64,000 nucleotides of DNA from the NCBI GenBank assembly GCA_951799445.1, contig OX637288.1, positions 8,372,501 to 8,436,500 on the forward strand, in the 5' to 3' direction. The first letter of the stretch is position 1, and every line of letters starts with the position of its first letter. Source of the DNA: Pseudisothecium myosuroides (Eukaryota > Streptophyta > Bryopsida > Hypnales > Lembophyllaceae). Both the position numbers and the translations under genes were made by a program. Positions 1-12,309 of this stretch are shown here, piece by piece. The notes below the pieces were generated by a model. The model saw only the letters and a list, made by a program, of their open reading frames with translations, was not told where the DNA came from and did no database searches.

Positions 1-2163
1 CTTGAATAGTACTAAACCTAATTAGAGTTTGACTAGTTAAAAATTTTAAATTTTAATTTTAAATGGTTCAAATTTCAATAGTGTAATTTGAGTAGCTCAA
101 TGTGAATTTAGAAGTATTCAAATTTGAATAGTGAAAACTTTAGAACTTGAGTAGTTGAAAACTTGGAAGTCAAATGTTGAAGAAATTGGATCAAAATAGT
201 TTGGAACTTTGAATCAAATATTCTATAGTTCAAAATTTGTACTATTTTGAATTTTAAACTATTTTGATTTAAAACATAGAATTCTAATCAAAATCAAAAT
301 TAAACTGAGAATATTTCAAAAGTTCTCTTAGAAAAGTCAATTATAAAATAAAGCTACCAAAAAAATTCTAAAATTGAAATTCTAAACTTGTTGTATGACA
401 TTTCAAAATATAAATATAAATTTTAATCTAAGTATAAATTTTGGTTCTAATTAAATTGTAGTTTGTAGAAATTTCAATTTCAATTGGATTAGAATTCTAA
501 TAAAATAAGAACTCCATCAAATATATTTATTTGAATCAAAATTGAATTAGATTTTGGAACTAATTAGAACTCTAATCAAATTCAAAATCTAATTAAAATT
601 TGATTAAAATTTGAGTAAAATTCAACCTCTATATTCAAAATTTTGAAGAAAATTCTAAAACATACTAAAAGATGTTAAGTTTCCAAAAAGATTCCAAAAA
701 GATTAAAAAAGATTAAAAAAGATTCCAAAGAAAGTGTTTAAAAATTTTCACAATGTATAGTATCCAGATCAATAGAATGGAAATGACATTTGTACAGAAA
801 CCTGTTAAAGTTTGCAATTCATGTCCATTGCTATCCAAAACAACAGATGGTTTTTTTTTTGTTCAATCGGTCACTACTTTCTAGTAGTGTGATGTCAATA
901 ATTATGGTCAAGACTAAGGCAAGTTGTGGTGGCATCTTCCCAAAGGCAAAGATTTTCAAGACTCAAGGCCCCAATTTTTCAAATCAACCCATAATGTCTT
1001 TTACAAGCATAAACCCATCTAGGGTTATAAAGTTACATCCTCATCTTGTCCCTAGGAATTATATTCAATTGTTTTTGTGAGGATATTGAGTAGAATTAGT
1101 AATGTGAGAGTAGCTCTATTTTCATGTTATTGAAGATAATCTCAATTATAGAGCTTTTTCAATCATACTTAACCTCTTAAGTTCTTTGACTATGTTTTCC
1201 CCCAAAACGCTCAAAAACTACCATTTTGAGCACGAGTACCAAATTTTGGAAAAAAAACATTTTCAAACACATATATAACCATAGGATTTTGTAGTGCGCT
1301 GGTTTGAAAATATGTGGAAAAAATTTCAGAATTTTTCACCATGTGGATTGCAAGATATTAGCATTTGAACTGAAAAATCCTTTTTTTGGTCCTGCAAAAA
1401 AACGGGCAGCTACACTTCACAAGGTCACATTTGTATGAAAAAATGTCCAAAATGGTGGTTACTCTTTGAATTCTTTCTTTGAGTCAAGTTGGCTACATGC
1501 TTGAAAAAATTTCACATCATTTGGAATTGTACAACATATAGGAAAAAAATAGTAGGTAGAAAGAAGTAGAGAATGATTCAATACACTAAATTGTTAAGAA
1601 TTTAGTTTTGGAATTGAAAAATTCCAATCCCAATGGTTGTAATGTTATAATAAACAATATAAATCCTATGATTTTATTTTATTTGAAAAATATTGAAAAT
1701 TGAGTGAAATAAATGACTTTTAAGTTTATTTTAGAGTAGAGAATTCATAATTGCCTGCAAACAAAAACTCCTCATAACTTTTGACTCATTTATCAAAATA
1801 GAATGATTCAAAGATTTAAGCGTATATATAAATCTAGAAAACCAATTTCAAATTTTTGTTTTTAAAAAAAAAAAATTATTTTATTTGCCCGAACTACCCA
1901 GTTAAAAAAAAAAGTAACATATTAGGCCATAACTTTTGACTCATATTTCCAAATGTCATGAAATTTAGTTCATATGAAAGATATTCCTTTTCCGTAACTT
2001 CTATTAAAGTTTGGGCCTAAGATATGCAAATTTCTAGTCACACTTACATGCCTAAAATTGCTATGTTGCTAAAAATAGCAGGCTAGTCCTTTAGGGGTTA
2101 ATCAATATTCAAAACAAAGGGAACCATCACACAAAAGTAATTAAGCCCTTTGTTTTATAAAGA
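1..2163. other. AT-rich gene-free sequence
   Basis: Strongly AT-rich DNA without a convincing gene. The first 760 bases are simple reshufflings of AAAATTC and GATTAAAA-type words. From about 1200 to 2000 there is a decayed repeat, recognisable because phrases such as GTGGAAAAAATTTCA and CATGTGGATTG recur around the joined flanks of the large gypsy insertion (6060-6084 and 51157-51200). The small open frames here have no codon structure or recognisable motif. Confidence 0.6.
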
Positions 2164-2473
2164 TGGCAAATTCCATTCAAATGGCAATATTCCTATGCCA
2201 TTTCTTAGACCGTGCAGTCTAAACCGCCAAAGTGACATCTAAGAACAGTATAGATTTTAGACATCTAAGACTATTGTAGATTTAATACATATAAGAATGG
2301 TAAAAATTTTAGACCACTTGGTTTGAAAAATCTAGGGTTAATATAGATTTTAGATGTGTAGGACAAATATAGACTTCAAACATCTAGGTGAAATATAGAT
2401 TTTAGACCACCCGGTCTGAATTGTTAAAAGTGACAAAGTCAATTTTTTTTTGCCATTTTAATAAAATTTGCCA
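2164..2473. mobile_element. MITE, family M1 copy 1
   Basis: A 310-bp foldback element. Its left end, TGGCAAATTCCATTCAAATGGC, is mirrored at the right end by GCCATTTTAATAAAATTTGCCA. The interior repeats short phrases of the type ATAGATTTTAGACATCTA. Two relatives with the same ends and interior occur at 57221-57513 and 58077-58381, so this is a dispersed family. It has no coding capacity, and no clean TSD is visible for this copy. The superfamily is uncertain; copy 2 has a 7/8-bp TSD, which would fit a hAT-like or Mutator-like parent. Confidence 0.7.
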
Positions 2474-3460
2474 CAAAGTAATTAACATATTTCTAGTTTC
2501 AAGACATAAATCCAATGGATGTGCAATAAAAATTAAGGGATAATTCTGTACATTGACAAATCCATTTTAAAAGAGGCTATTTAAATTGGTTAAAATTTTT
2601 CAAAAGATAAAACTTGTAGAAGGTTATAAGTGTAATTCATGTGAATCTAACATCTATTATGTACATATGTACCTTACCAAAAAATGACATGTATAGTAGC
2701 AAAACTTTTCCAAAGCAAGAGGTTGTAAAAATTGAAAGCTACTAACTTTATCAAAGTCTATCATAAATTTTGCCTCTACAATAAGATAGACAAATTAAAT
2801 CAATACAAAAAATGATAGGAAATTCCAAATTTGGTGCAGACTTTTAATTGACCATTCTTGACATTGTACACTTCTCTATTTCCTATCCAAAAATAAGAAT
2901 CAAGATTTAATAAAGAACAAGTTTAGGTGTAGTTACCTTGTGGTAGATGTCTTATCACCACTCTAAAGAATTTTAAAATATGTTGAAGGAATTCTATCGT
3001 ACTCAATGGTTAGGTTTGGCATTTCTTGCCAAATAATAATTAAAGTTAGAATATGTGATTATGTAGATGCTTAAAAATGAGTTTTTTTCCAATAAATATG
3101 AAATCATGTTGCAAAATGTTTTTCTCATACAAACAAATTATTACTCATGAAGTAATTTGCAAAAAGTTCTAACATCTATTTTTAGAAATATATTTTGCTA
3201 GCCCTAACCAACAAGCTAATATGGTATTATGGACTGTAATGATTTCTTCTATTAGAATATAACACTAAGTATTTGATTAAAAGCTACGCTATTTTAGTTC
3301 AGTACCTACGAGTTTAGAAACAACAAATGAATGTTAGCATGTGAGCCTAGAAATGCAAGCCTACAAGCCTTGAGTCTAGGTAAAAATAGGTACTCTACAA
3401 CCATTGAAGGTGCATATAACATATATATCTATAATTTATGTATCCTATAACCATACAAGG

Positions 3461-3550
3461 TACTAGTAGAAAACGCAAGAATTTTGACAGAATTTTGTTG
3501 ATTTGGTCGCATTGTCCCGGTCACTATTTTGTTGACTTCAACAGAAATAT
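3461..3550. repeat. Partial CACTA-type MITE
   Basis: This starts with TACTAGTAGAAAACGCAAGA and follows the left arm of the foldback element at 4389-4546 for about 80 bases, with scattered differences. The mirrored right arm is missing or too decayed to see. It is best read as a decayed or truncated copy of the same family. Confidence 0.6.
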
Positions 3551-4388
3551 GTTAAAACATGCTTGTAACACAGGCACCTACAACATAGATACTCTATAAC
3601 CATGGAAGGGTCTATAATATAGGTGCGTAGGCTCATGGGCTCAAGATCCTAGGTTCACAAGCTAGCAACCCTCCCTATTGAAATATTATTGTATTCTACT
3701 AATTTCCATCCAAAAAAAGTTTGTAGTGGCACTAATTGTGCACCCTCAATACACCAAACTCAATGGTCTAGTTCAACATTTTTTGCCAATAATTAGTTAA
3801 AGGTGATAAAGTGATTTGGCAAATGTATAAAAATAGATTCAAAGATTTTTTTTTCTATACAATTTTTATAAAAAAAATAATTGTCCAAATGTTTTAGAAT
3901 TTTCTTTTAGAATTTTTTTTGCTGATCCTAACAACCAAGTACAATACTCATGTTTATTAATCCAATTAGTGCAAACACACTAATTATCCTATATTACATA
4001 CTCGAAATAAATTAATTCTTACTTTTATTCAATTAGTGGCTAACTAGCTATTAGGAGGATAAAAAAAAAACAATGTTCTTTAGGAGGGCAATTTATTGCT
4101 CAAGAGCTGTAATTTTTTTGAGTAAATATTTGACAATAGAGTCCTTATTTTCAATGGATGAAATTGTTCAATAGCTAGGAAAATTTAGGAAAATTATATT
4201 GCTCTATTGTGGATGAATTTTAACACTTTTAGATGAATACATGCATTTTCATCTATGTTTGTATGTACCATCCATATGGATGGAATAAATAACTTTTTCA
4301 CTCCTTGTGATGGCTTTCTATGTTGCCCCAAAATAATGAAAAACAACAGTAATGTAAGAAAAGATTGGCTAATTGCTATAACAACTTT

Positions 4389-4546
4389 CACTAGTAGAAA
4401 ACGCAGGAATTTTGACAAAATTCTGTTGATTTGGTCGCGTTATCCCGATCACTGTTTTGTTGAAACTGATTTCAACAAAACAGTGATCGGGATAACGCGA
4501 CCAAATCAACAGAATTCTGTCAAAATTCCTGCGTTTTCTATTAGTG
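4389..4546. mobile_element. Near-perfect foldback MITE with CACTA-like ends
   Basis: A 158-bp element consisting of two arms of about 70 bases that are almost exact reverse complements around a short centre near 4463-4476. The left end is CACTAGTAGAAAACGCAGG and the right end is its complement with one change (CACTAATAG...). The CACTA start is typical of the CACTA (En/Spm) superfamily. The expected 3-bp TSD is not visible (TTT left, TGA right). Transcription across it would give a long hairpin RNA. Confidence 0.75.
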
Positions 4547-5062
4547 TGAAGAATATAGATTTAACATGGCACAAAATCCCAGGTGGGGGGACTTAGAAAA
4601 ATTTAGCATGTTACGTGTAGTGAAAGATATGGTACATTTTATTCATTGCTCCTAAATTTTTGAAAAATATTTGAGATAATATATTATAGAAAAAATAGGT
4701 GAATTACAATTATAATATATATATGGATATAAATAATTTGGCCAAATTTTTCTTAGCTCTAATGTACCATGAAGTAAAATATCCTAGGTTGGAGCTATGA
4801 GTAGGGTTTGTATGTCCACTAGCTATTGTACTAATGTACAATGAAGTAAAAGTATCCTAGGCTGGGCTATGAATAGGGTCTATAATCCCGCCATGCACTA
4901 TATTAAATGTGGATGGATGAATGGGGTGGTTTTGGGGTCATCTCTTCTAATGTGAATGAATCTAAAAAAAATTGGCTTATTTTGCTTAGGTTGTCCCTCT
5001 CATTCTAGTCGTGTTTGTTTTGTGGTAGATCAAATTTGCATCGCATTCCCGGGGAGGTCACT

Positions 5063-5332
5063 CACTATAAGAAACCTCTGTCTTAGGTGACGAGCCCTAA
5101 TTTTTTATGATGAATTTTATGTGTTGTCAATGTTGACAACCCAAAATTTTTATGTCAACAAAAATGTCCAATGTAACGTCAATGTTGACATGAAAACATT
5201 GGATTGTCAATATTGATGTTAAATTGTACATTTTTGTTGACATAAATTTTTTGGGTTGTCAACATTGACATCACCTAAAATCCGTCATAAAAAATTAGGA
5301 CTCGTCACCTAAAACAGGGGTTTCTTATAGTG
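5063..5332. mobile_element. CACTA MITE with 3-bp TSD
   Basis: A 270-bp element with ends CACTATAAGAAACC and GGTTTCTTATAGTG, flanked on both sides by ACT (5060-5062 and 5333-5335). A 3-bp TSD plus CACTA ends identifies a non-autonomous CACTA element. Long inverted arms include TGTCAACATTGACA-like words, so it can fold back nearly completely. A related left end starts at 52227. Confidence 0.85.
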
Positions 5333-6084
5333 ACTGTCGGTGTTTTAGAAAACTACGTGAGTTAAAAGATAGGGTCCATTTAATTCAAAGTAAAGAAATT
5401 TTATATAATATGTAGGGCTACTCCATGAAATGCTACATACTCTATTATATATAAATTAGGGTATTTAAAAACATCATGTAGTAGGAATTTTTATTAATAA
5501 GTTAGCCTTGACAGATAGAGGCCGTGCAAAATTTTCATAGTACAATGAGTTTAGATGCTCATATAGATGCGGATGGATAATTTAAAGTAGATGATAATAT
5601 GGACATAGTCAAGAAATTCTACAATGAAGGGTAGTTGATTGAAATTGTGCCATGGTACTAGTGGTGTATATATCAGAAAAATTAAGTATAAACATAAGGC
5701 ATTGACCACAAGTGGCAGAAATTGTCACATTGCACGAATAGGGAGGTTTACCTTAGTGGGTTCAACAAACTAAAAACTGTACAACATAAGAATATCTAGA
5801 GTTTATAATCAATTTAACTTCATGCTTTGAAGCCATAAATGATAAACACACTCGTATTGAATGGGATGTTCACAAGATAGTTTCAATGGAGATTTTGAAG
5901 TGTTCAATGGTAACTTGTTAGATTCCTCTACATGCCAAAGGATGTTTTGAAAGAGTTAAGTCCAAAACTGTCCATTTTGATGCATTGTCCAAAATTAAAA
6001 GTTGATTTTTTTTGGACTTTCAACCATTCAAAAGTGTATTAAACAAGTAAGGCAATGTGTGGAAAAAATTTCAACCCATTTGAT

Positions 6085-6370
6085 TGTCAGGGACGGACGC
6101 AGACAAGAATGAGAGAACTGTAAAGTTGAATCTCAACAGAAGTACGAAATCGATCTTTACTGGAAATACAAGATGTATTCAAGAGAACAAGAGTACAGAT
6201 GACAAGCGTATGGATAACAAGACAGCTGATCGAAAACTAAGCTGATCGCTAAGAACTAGACATCAAAAAGAGTTGTCGAGATTGAGGAACTCCTCAACCT
6301 CGACTCCTATTTATACTTGGAGATTCTAAGCTTCTCCTACAAGCCTCCACAAGTTTGGAAGTTTCTTGAG
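6085..6370 (-). repeat. 3' LTR of the chromovirus, distal part
   Basis: This aligns with 50613-50900 of the 5' LTR and contains the same TATA box (6307-6315, minus strand) and the same palindrome just downstream. It stops abruptly at TTTCTTGAG, where the 13.8-kb DNA transposon was inserted. The LTR resumes at 20186. Confidence 0.9.
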
Positions 6371-7163
6371 CCCAGAGGGGACACTTAGCACATTTTAGAA
6401 CCTACGTGTGGCATAATATACAGAGGAGTTTATTCTTTGGAACTAAAATTTATAAAAGTTTTAAAAATAAATTTAGGGACTATTCAAAGTAGGAAATCAA
6501 ATATAAATAATATAAGGTGGAAAAAAATGGAGGCCATTCAAAATTTGTATATGTAATTAAGGGGCTGTGGAATTGGATACCCTGTATTGCATTTAGTAGG
6601 ATCCTTTTTACATAGCAGCGCTGCTGTGTAGTACGGAGTACTCCATAATATAGCTGGTTTATAGAACGGTTTAGGGTGTCATGGCATACAACTTGTTTAC
6701 AGTACGGTGATACAGTGTCATGTCAGGATGAAAAAGTCAGCCCTACGCCCGACCTTTAGGGTGGATGATTTCGACGTCCCGTCTTCCCTGAGTTAGGGTT
6801 CACGATGTGCCTTCGCTCAGTTTCCGTTGAGTTGTGTTGCTTGCTCTTGAGAGTGCTGGAGTTTAGGATTTGATGCTGCAGAGGGTCCGATTGCGTTCTT
6901 GCATTGTCGATTGCTCTGGTGTGATCGACTTGCAATTCAGTTTTTTGTGTGATCTCTTTCTTCCATAGCGCTTTCATGGACATGAAGATTGGGACATTAT
7001 CAACCTACTACGTCGTTGGTGAATCAAGTAACAAATTCTGGACATGCCGCTTTCTTGCCTCGCCATTTTCATCTCTGTTGGTTTAAGGTGTGTGCTTAAA
7101 CTGTATTACATAGTGACTTACGTCTTCTTCGTTGCCTGTGGAGTGCATCAGCGTTAAAAAATC
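6371..7163 (+). other. 5' region of the 13.8-kb transposon
   Basis: Non-coding terminal region, AT-rich at first and more balanced from about 6600. It contains a GC palindrome, CAGCGCTGCTG, near 6620. Nothing else was recognised. The gene start at 7164 follows a stretch rich in short T/C words that could be promoter and 5' UTR. Confidence 0.4.
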
Positions 7164-10100
7164 ATGGTGCAACAAGTGAAGCTGTGGATGATGGACGCAG
7201 ATTTTGCAAGTCCCGAGTTCTATAGCAGAGTGAAGGTTGTGGCGGACGAAACATATGCTACCCTAAGGGCTCGTTTGGAAGAAAAGCAAGCCTTAGAGTG
7301 GCCTTTTGACTTCTGGGATAATGAATCCCGCTGTCGGATAAGGCAGAAGATGGAAGACTTGATCGACGTTGTTGCTGATGTCCACGTTTTGCCGTCGCGG
7401 TGTGAGGGAGGTGAACCTTCGAAACGGCGTCGGCTGGAGGACGGTGGTACAACAAGTCCAACAGAAACGGATCATGATGCGCTTCAAGATGCACCAGCAC
7501 CGGAAGATGGTGATTTCTCCCTCCTCAACGAACGAGGTGAAGTGTAGCTGCTGGATCCAGTAGGTAGTTCGAGGGTGACGAGGACATCGGCGGTCATTGA
7601 TTCTCTAGAGCACGAACTCAATTCCACTTTGATGTCCAAGGATGTTTGGGAATGTTACCTTGACCAAGCTGAGAAGATGAAGAGGGATCTCAAGTGTTCA
7701 TCCCAAGAAGATAATCGGTGGGTGCTGAGAACTTAAGATTTGAACGGAAACGCCGTAGTGAAGATTTTTTGCCTTGAATGCCGCAAAGAAACCGGAGGGG
7801 ACAGTGGAAAGCATGACAAGATCAATGTCCAAAATTTGTTCAACAATTTCAAATCCAAACACTTGTTGAGTACAAACCATGTCAAGAACTGGTGTGCACA
7901 CCATGACGTGCAGTATGCTGATCATCCGCAGTCTGTTGCTCCGAAAGGGAAGGCTACTCCCTTGACCCCAGAGATGCATCAGAAATTGATACAGGACGGC
8001 ATTTCAACTATGGATGCAGTGAATGACAGTTTAGAGGATTCCCAGAAGCCATTTAGTGTGTTTGGATCTTTCAAGGAATCTACCCCGAAGAGTTTTTGGA
8101 TGAAGGTACGGTGCCTGTACTGCCGTGACTTGCTAAGCTTGTGCCCGCCCAAGAAGAATTTGGAAGCGAATTTACGGCATCACTTGGCATCGTCAAAGCA
8201 CCTGCACACCATCGAACAATCAAAGGTAGCTACAAATCAACGGCCTCCAATTCTAAGTGGACGGAGAGGATGCCCTGCAGCTTCATCCGGGGTGAGCGTG
8301 CATTCAAACCAACCTGATCTCGGCAGATGGTGGAGGCCTGGGTCTCAATCTGCCAATTCCGAACAAGGTCAGTTTCCTGTCATCGACCAAAATGCATTCC
8401 TTGGTTTTCTATGTTGGGGTTTTAGGGGTCCCAGCTGCACTTATGCTGGTGTGACATACTCTGTGACTGACATGCTTCAAGATCTTCATATTGGTGGGGT
8501 ATGGTATCTTGAACCACATGTGATTGCAACTTATCCCGGAACGGTGATATTATTAGAATATATGGTACGTTTAGGCACAAGTCATGTACTAGGGTTGACC
8601 ATTTCGGTGATGGGTTTCCCAATTTTTCCTGCTCCATGTGCTCTACAATCCCAATGGAAAATGACTTCCGAAAAAGAGTCGTCAGGGAAGATATCTATCT
8701 TGAAAAAAGGGGGACCAGAAGCACTGGAGCAGGACGTCAACTTGGATATTTGTCTATTTCAGAGCTTGCAAAGCACGGTCGGGACCTACGTAGAAAGCTA
8801 AAAGCAAAAACACTACTTCACTTATCGGCGAGGGCTCGGATTGTGCAGCTTAAAGTGAAGAGACCGAGTTTGCGTGAAATTGCTAGAGATGCAAATAGTA
8901 GTCATAATGTCATGAAATTCTGTCACAGTATAATCAACGCTCATAGATCAGGTGCATTTGGGGGGAAGCCTGCATTATGGGACTTTCTTAAGGATGTTGC
9001 TCAGAATGTGACTCGGGATTTAAGAGGGAAGCGGTATAGTAACAATAGTAGGTGTCTTGGGGAGGTCATGAAGGTCTACGGCGGTCGTAGAATGGTTGAC
9101 TTATTCTCTTTGAATTTTGCGGGTCCAAGCTACAAAAAAGTAAAACGGGACGTCAAGAAAGGAGTCCAGTTCATACCAGGTGAGCACTGTGACATTTTTG
9201 TAGCGGTGGCGCAAATTTATAGCGATGCCAAGGTTGTACACAAAATTGTAGGTACGATACCAGTAATATTAGTCGAGGATGAAACAAAGGTCAAAGGAAG
9301 AGTGTCTTGGGAAGCAAAGTGGGATACTCTAGCTGGTTTTTGTGGACCATCTGAAAGCCACCTTTGTGTGTCTGGATTCAGACCAGTCGTTGGTAGTGGT
9401 GAGGAGGGATACCGCCAGGTCTTACACAGTTTTTCCTCGAATAGAACAGGCACCTTTGCACGTGTAATTGTTGTTAACCCTTTACACGACAAACTGCCGT
9501 GTCTTGTTCTTGTTGCATGCTGCACTTGTAATTGTTTCAATTCGGAGTGGGTAAAGAATTAGTGGGTCAATATTGATAAGTTGTGGGAAACAAATTGCCT
9601 TACTGCTGTGGGTCCTGTAATCGGCCATGCAAGCGATGGTGATTCCAGAAGGAGACAACTAATGTTGGCAGATTATAAAAGCAGTTTGGGTACACGTTTT
9701 GAACTGGGTTGGGATGGCTGAATTTTCAGTGCGTCTTTAGATGACAAGGGAAATGTTACGGGATTGCACGACCAAGATTATATTCACAACGGCAAAAAAT
9801 TAATTAACCCTCTCCTCTTAGCTGCAAGGACCTTGCAACTGGGTGGAGACTTGTGTCTCCACGGTCATGTAGAGCAGGTTTTCCGTGAATTTAGGCAGAA
9901 GAGCATGGGCTCAAACTTGAAGATGTGGAGAGACGAGACCGCCAAAATTGGGCAGCAGCTCAGAGATTGTGTCAGTCTAAGGTTCGGTCATGTTTGGCCC
10001 GGATGCGTGCTGGAGATTACCCACATCGAGAAAGAACCTTGGGTACTGAGTTTTATCTGGAGATATGTGCAAGCTACAATGACATTTTATGTTCTCCACG

Positions 10101-11667
10101 GTTAGACCTCCGTTCCAGGCTAGTATTGTGTGGCAAAGTTTCATTTTTTTTTAGGCTTTGGAGGCTTTGGTTGCACAACGGAGATCACGGTGTTTTTGGA
10201 AATTTGCAAAGCCTAGTGGAGGCCAAGAACTTTGTAAGTGTACAATGTTTTTTGGATATCCAGTTGTCATGTCATTTTGTGGTCCTGTTAATTTGCTATT
10301 TCAGAGACAGGTGCCCGGGATTAGCTGTGCCGCTCCATTTGACCGGCAGCGATTCCTGTGAAATTTTCTTTTCAAGAATCGGTGGAATGAACGGACTTGA
10401 ACGTGCATATGATTTCCACGAGTTGGTGAACACTGCCAATACATTGAACCACATATCAGCTGTTGAATATGGGCCAAATGGATTAGCATTTGAGAAGCTA
10501 CACAACAAGATGGACAATGTCTGGGAATCGCTCCATCCTTTGCAACCGGGCGAAGAACGCTACAATCTGGGCGACTATACTTTAATTTCCTCTAATAAAG
10601 AGGTTATAGTAGCGCTGCAGGAAGGCTTCAAGGAAGCTCAGAGCATGCTCCGAGCTTTGAATATGGCGCCAAGTACACAGTGCAGACCTAACAAAAGACA
10701 ATAGTTTGAGAAGCCGTGGATACTAGAGAAGGGTGATTCAAAGAGCTTTGCCTACAAACCAAGTTCAAGGCCAACGTTTGGGGAGGATGGGGACTCCGAG
10801 GTTCTGCGGGACCGGTTACAAGATAGTGCATCCTCCTCCTCCGGTAATAGAGATGCCCCACACATGAGGGACTCCGTTGACGATGACGTCATTGACAATG
10901 CAGCTGAACTGGCGGCTATGCTGCAAGAAGAGACTCGTGATGCCATCACAGACGTCCTCAATCGGGCTGAGACGTAGGTCCTGGTTACTGACCACGATGA
11001 AAAGATTCAGGGAACGGTGGAACTTGAAGGTCATACCATATACAAGTCGACCCTTGTGTCGCAGCTGAATGGTAACAATTTCTTATCAAAAGATAGGCTT
11101 GCTAGAATCAAGTACAATATTGCATTCAACAACCATGACAATTGTGTGGAAGCAGGCTTGTCAGTTGGTACCGGTTTGTTATGCATAGGCTCAGACTGTG
11201 GTGTGCACTTTGTTCAAAGGAGCCCTACCAAGTTGTCTTCTATTGTCAAATCTGCTGCGAAGCGCAAGAGGGGGCGCACTTCCAATGCTAGTAAGGTAGG
11301 AACTGCTACTAACATTCTCAGTGCTGCAGATGAGGGTGCGTGGTGGGTGGGTAGAGTGCAGTCCATGAGGCGGCGCAATGGCCAAAAGTTTGGCGTTCTG
11401 CGCCAGCTAGTGGACCTTCTGTCCCGAATGGAAGAAAATGGGAAGCGTAATCCGCACAATCCCCAAATTGAAGTTATGCTGCAATATTATAGGACTCACG
11501 TTGGCCGAGATAAGTTCAAGTACAACCACATAGATAGCCAGTGGATCGATATAGACTGCATAATCTGTATTGTGACAATGAGCTACAATCCGGTAAATGA
11601 AGTCTACTCTCTAGACCGAAACGATGCAGAGCAATTGAAGAAATTTGTTACCGATCGAAACAAGTGA
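7164..11667 (+). pseudogene. Large zinc-finger transposase-like protein, broken
   Basis: One long reading frame of about 1,500 codons, read through TAG 7545, TAA 7734, TAG 9560, TGA 9719, TAG 10702 and TAG 10975 plus frameshifts near 8540 and 9900. The segments join in sense. In order it has an N-terminal domain, then two CxxC...H-type (BED-like) fingers (FCLEC near 7770, RCLYC near 8118 with RHHLASSKH). Next come a CSMC motif near 8631, an acidic VEDETKV near 9272, GHASDGDSRRRQL near 9623, HDQDYIHNGKKL near 9765 and GSDSCEIFFSRIGG at 10345-10386. A basic C-terminus ends the frame. The last acidic motif resembles the catalytic-Glu region of P-element/THAP9 and hAT RNase H-fold transposases. 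The 8-bp TSD of the host transposon agrees with that. The exact family and the catalytic residues are inference. Confidence 0.65.
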
Positions 11668-12027
11668 CTGGAATTCGGTTGCCGTCATTAATATGTGCAA
11701 TGCGTTTTCTTGGAAGTTGGAGTCAGCACCAATGTGGTGGCTGGTTCCATTTTAGTGGTCACTTCACTTCGCAAAGGTGCAAATTTCCTTTCCTCTTGTC
11801 GCAATGTGAATTTTTGGTTTTTTGTAAGTTACCTAAATCTTGGAACGGAAACCGTGATCTGGTATCCGGAATCAAGCAGGAGGTAACGGATAACCGGAAA
11901 TTAACTACGGAACCGAATAGGTGATAATCCGGATTTGATCTGGATCTAAACCGGATTAGAGTTGGAGCGGATCTGAGTTGGAACGGATTGGGTCAGGAAC
12001 GGATTTGGTCATGATGACAGATCAGAC

Positions 12028-12036
12028 TATAAATAG
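12028..12036 (+). promoter_or_regulatory. TATA box of LTR-like element copy A
   Basis: TATAAATAG preceded by several CGGATT/CCGGAT words and followed 282 bases later by the ATG at 12310. The same box is at 21608-21616 in copy B. Position and orientation fit a polymerase II promoter driving the internal gene. Confidence 0.75.
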
Positions 12037-12309
12037 GCTGACCAATCCAGTTGCCACTCTTTTTCAAATTTCTTTTGCGAAAATCGCTCTCCAGCTCGTA
12101 CTTAGCTTCCCTTCCCAGCGCTTTGCTTCCTTGTTTTGTGAGTTTGTGTGTGTGCATGTGTGTGTGAGGGCGCGCAGCGCTTTAGTGTTTGTTGCAGGTT
12201 TAGAGGTATTCCGGTTGAGATCGGAAGAGCGAAGGTGAGAAACGAGACGTGCGGCTAGGAGAGGGAAAGGTAGTCTCAGTGAGAATCTGGTTTAGCACAG
12301 CTCGTGTCC

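Larger units (their letters stand above)
2474..6084. other. AT-rich intergenic DNA holding small MITEs
   Basis: No gene seen. The stretch holds the foldback elements listed separately (3461-3550, 4389-4546, 5063-5332) and otherwise decayed AT-rich sequence. The last part, about 5950-6084, is the left flank of the gypsy insertion. Joined to 51157 onward it reads as a relative of the repeat near 1200-1380. Confidence 0.55.

Noticed and set aside
790..1080. 96-codon frame near the window start
   Set aside because: AT-rich chance frame using a non-ATG start, with no motif.
4255..4596. 113-codon frame across the foldback MITE
   Set aside because: It runs through both arms of a palindrome and has no codon signature.
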